Below, piece after piece: positions 43,683 through 45,181 of a DNA stretch of 45,181 nt (position 1 is the first letter of the stretch; every line of letters begins with the position of its first letter). Below the pieces are notes generated by a model. The model ran no database searches. It was not told the origin of the DNA and was given only the letters and a program-made list of their open reading frames with translations. Origin of the DNA: an uncultured Bacteroidota bacterium (lineage in GTDB: Bacteria; Bacteroidota; Bacteroidia; Chitinophagales; LD1). The DNA lies in assembly GCA_903889265.1 (NCBI GenBank), contig CAISWS010000059.1:1-45181 (forward strand), given 5' to 3'. Made by a program: the position numbers and the translations under genes.

Positions 43683-44213
43683 TTACAGGCTATCCTTTTT
43701 AAAATTAAGCGAAACAGAATTTACACAATACCTTTCGCCCGTAGCTGTCGGTCCATCATCAAACAAATGGCCCAGGTGCGAACCACACTTTGCACAAACT
43801 ATTTCGGTTCTTACCATACCATGGCTGGTATCAATATGCGTTTTTATTTTACCTCCGGCAATTTCCTTATCAAAACTTGGCCATCCGCAGCTCGATTCAA
43901 ACTTCATATCCGAAGTAAATAATTCGTTACCGCAGGCAGCACAAACGTAAACACCCTTTTCTTTATTCAGGTAATACTTACCGGTAAAAGGGGCTTCCGT
44001 TCCTTTTTCGCGCAATACGCGGTATTGCTCAGGGCTTAACAGGTTTTTCCATTCTTCATTTGATTTTACAATCGGGGTGGTGTCTTTTTTATCGGTGCTC
44101 ATAGTATTGCTTTTAGGGTTTTGTGTTTCGGTTGCTAAAGGTAAAGGGGTTTTATTACTACATGATGAAAATGCAAGCAGGGAAAATAAGAAAGCGAATG
44201 CGGTGGTTTTCAT
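43683..44213 (-). CDS. msrB: Peptide-methionine (R)-S-oxide reductase, lipoprotein form
   Basis: A 176-residue protein. The N-terminus is a lipoprotein signal (AFLFSLLAFSSCSN) with a Thr/Pro/Asn linker, so the enzyme is anchored in the envelope. The MsrB domain follows: EQYRVLREKGTEAPFTGKY, zinc-binding pairs CAAC and CAKC, CGWPSFDKE, and the catalytic Cys163 in RYCVNSVSLNF. It repairs R-methionine sulfoxide in envelope proteins, using a thiol donor that must reach the periplasm. The ATG at 44213 starts the signal. It is divergent from the membrane protein at 44301. All active-site and zinc residues are present. Confidence 0.95.
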   Translation of the reverse strand: MKTTAFAFLFSLLAFSSCSNKTPLPLATETQNPKSNTMSTDKKDTTPIVKSNEEWKNLLSPEQYRVLREKGTEAPFTGKYYLNKEKGVYVCAACGNELFTSDMKFESSCGWPSFDKEIAGGKIKTHIDTSHGMVRTEIVCAKCGSHLGHLFDDGPTATGERYCVNSVSLNFKKDSL

Positions 44214-44300
44214 AAAGCTGATTTTATACTGTTTGACGGGCCGTTATTGTTTTCCTTACATACTTAATACCATTAACAGATTTTTATTTACATTGTTTTT

Positions 44301-44876
44301 ATGTTACAGAAAATTGCCGGGTTCTTTTGGCGTATTGCTGGTTTTAAAGCCTTTATAGGGGCACTTATTATTTACCTGGTTTTCGCGGCATATGTTATGC
44401 CCAAAGGGCCGCAGATGATTCAGCAAATAAGCGGAAAAAAAGTGGAAATACTCGACCTTCAGTTTACCTATACACCCGAACGGGCAAGGGCTATCTTAGG
44501 GGAATATGGTGTTTTGGCAAGGTGGGAAGCCGCTTCGTTCGAATTGTGGGCCGATACCTTATATCCCCTGGCTTATACCTTTTTGTTTTTGATTATTATG
44601 GGCTGGCTCTTTAAATCATTATCGGTTTACGGCGTAAGAATCCGATATATTCATTTGCTGCCTTTTTTGGTGTTGATTGCTGATTACTGCGAAAACGCCT
44701 GCATTATAACGATGTTAAAGAGCTATCCTGATTTTTCAGATAATCTGGCTCTCGCATCCTCATTTTTTACATCTTTAAAATGGAGCTTGCTGGCGCTAAT
44801 TACTTTTATTATCGGCGCGGGCATCTGGCTACTTACATTTTACAAGATGACGAGGGGAAAAGTCGCTGCCAAATAA
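44301..44876 (+). CDS. Four-helix membrane protein, unknown
   Basis: A 191-residue protein with four predicted transmembrane helices: FIGALIIYLVFAAYVM, LAYTFLFLIIMGWLF, LLPFLVLIADYCENACII and LLALITFIIGAGIWLL. Between the first two lies an extracytoplasmic loop with ILDLQFTYTPERARAILGEYG, a recurring feature in small Bacteroidota membrane proteins of unknown function. The conserved-looking acidic pair in ADYCENA inside helix three might bind a ligand. No family with known function is recognised. The ATG at 44301 directly follows an AT-rich leader. Divergent from msrB. Confidence 0.72.
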   Translation: MLQKIAGFFWRIAGFKAFIGALIIYLVFAAYVMPKGPQMIQQISGKKVEILDLQFTYTPERARAILGEYGVLARWEAASFELWADTLYPLAYTFLFLIIMGWLFKSLSVYGVRIRYIHLLPFLVLIADYCENACIITMLKSYPDFSDNLALASSFFTSLKWSLLALITFIIGAGIWLLTFYKMTRGKVAAK

Positions 44877-44907
44877 CCCTAAGTTAAATTGATATCAAGT
44901 GCCTTCA

Positions 44908-44939
44908 TTTGCTAAGAACCTAAATTTAAATTAGGTTTG
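44908..44939 (+). promoter_or_regulatory. Bacteroidota consensus promoter for the last gene
   Basis: TTTG (44908-44911), 20 nt, TAGGTTTG (44932-44939): both elements exact with ideal spacing, 25 nt before the ATG. The AACCTAA/TTAGGTT inverted repeat overlapping the -7 box could be an operator. Confidence 0.7.
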
Positions 44940-44963
44940 GCGCAATTAGCAGTTCATTCAGAT

Positions 44964-45181
44964 ATGCGGAAACCTTTACTTGCTTTATTTTTTGTGGCCT
45001 TCAGTGTGTTTGCCTTTTCTCAGGGTACATCTATCAATTTAAACACTGATAGTTACATCTTTATGAGTAAGCTGGATATCAAATATGCGAAGGTAATACC
45101 GATTGAGTTTACAGCAGATAAACCTTATTCAAGGGCTGATGTGGCCCGGGTTGCCGAGTCGCTTTTGCTCTCTAATATCCG
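44964..45181 (+). CDS. Secreted protein, N-terminal part only (cut by window end)
   Basis: The 72 visible codons start with a signal peptide (LLALFFVAFSVFAFSQG). The mature start has NLNTDSYIFMSKLDIKYAK and later KPYSRADVARVAESLL. A start of this kind, with an early aromatic/basic repeat and a K-P-Y-S-R phrase, is reminiscent of Bacteroidota outer-membrane proteins of the capsule-assembly Wzi-like group, but too little is visible to assign. It is driven by the consensus promoter at 44908-44939. Confidence 0.75.
   Translation, partial: MRKPLLALFFVAFSVFAFSQGTSINLNTDSYIFMSKLDIKYAKVIPIEFTADKPYSRADVARVAESLLLSNI

Noticed and set aside
1..45181. CRISPR array, defence island, prophage, tRNA or rRNA genes
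   Set aside because: No regularly spaced repeats, cas or toxin-antitoxin pairs, phage genes, or T-loop/CCA patterns were found.

Overview
The window looks like an ordinary chromosomal stretch from a Bacteroidota bacterium, most likely from the Sphingobacteriales/Chitinophagales side. The evidence is the gene set (CTEQ-type alpha-2-macroglobulin, bimodular M16 peptidase, short phosphoglucose/phosphomannose isomerase, TIGR03805-like beta-helix lipoprotein, several SxC lipoprotein signals), the scarcity of Shine-Dalgarno sequences, and repeated matches to the Bacteroidota promoter pattern TTTG-N19-21-TAnnTTTG. No phage, plasmid, CRISPR, tRNA or rRNA is visible. The strain cannot be named from sequence alone.

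Layout. 1-0.5 kb: a fluoride riboswitch followed by the fluoride channel gene crcB. 0.5-7.1 kb (minus): a small Cys-rich lipoprotein, an outer-membrane barrel protein and a very large thioester alpha-2-macroglobulin lipoprotein. 7.1-9.5 kb: an L,D-transpeptidase-fold protein, a small FUSC-type membrane protein, and the most repeat-rich non-coding DNA in the window. That DNA holds a perfect 19-bp inverted repeat, a second imperfect hairpin, and a family of GACTCC-N8-GTTnAA sites, two of which form 38/39-nt terminal inverted repeats of a 343-bp MITE-like unit. 9.5-14.6 kb: M16 peptidase, unknown membrane protein, GNAT acetyltransferase, secreted metallophosphoesterase. 14.7-17.3 kb: SRPBCC protein plus penicillin-acylase-family enzyme. 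17.3-19.6 kb: DinB, DoxX and YHS genes, with a divergent DUF1223 gene. 19.6-22.4 kb: ATP-grasp protein and an unrecognised 500-residue protein.

22.5-29.3 kb: aldo/keto reductase, penicillin-binding protein 1C, aldehyde dehydrogenase, alpha/beta hydrolase and a saccharopine-dehydrogenase-like reductase. 29.5-34.2 kb: soluble multi-PAS histidine kinase, then RNase R, separated by a strong bidirectional terminator. 34.5-38.3 kb (minus): beta-helix lipoprotein, RluD-type pseudouridine synthase, and pgi/pmi. The last is preceded by its own promoter and a compact structured RNA with an internal intrinsic terminator, the best candidate here for undescribed regulation. 38.6-45.2 kb: cold-shock protein, DUF1003 and MarC membrane proteins, an unknown Lys-rich protein, a membrane-bound PAS histidine kinase, a lipoprotein MsrB, a four-helix membrane protein and the start of a secreted protein cut by the window edge.

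Themes. Much of the content concerns the cell envelope: alpha-2-macroglobulin and PBP1C (a known functional pair, here about 16.5 kb apart), an L,D-transpeptidase, secreted peptidase, acylase and phosphatase. The rest is small-molecule metabolism, RNA metabolism and sensing. No multi-gene defence or biosynthetic system is recognisable. The novelty candidates are the structured RNA upstream of pgi/pmi, the GACTCC repeat family and the 500-residue unknown protein.
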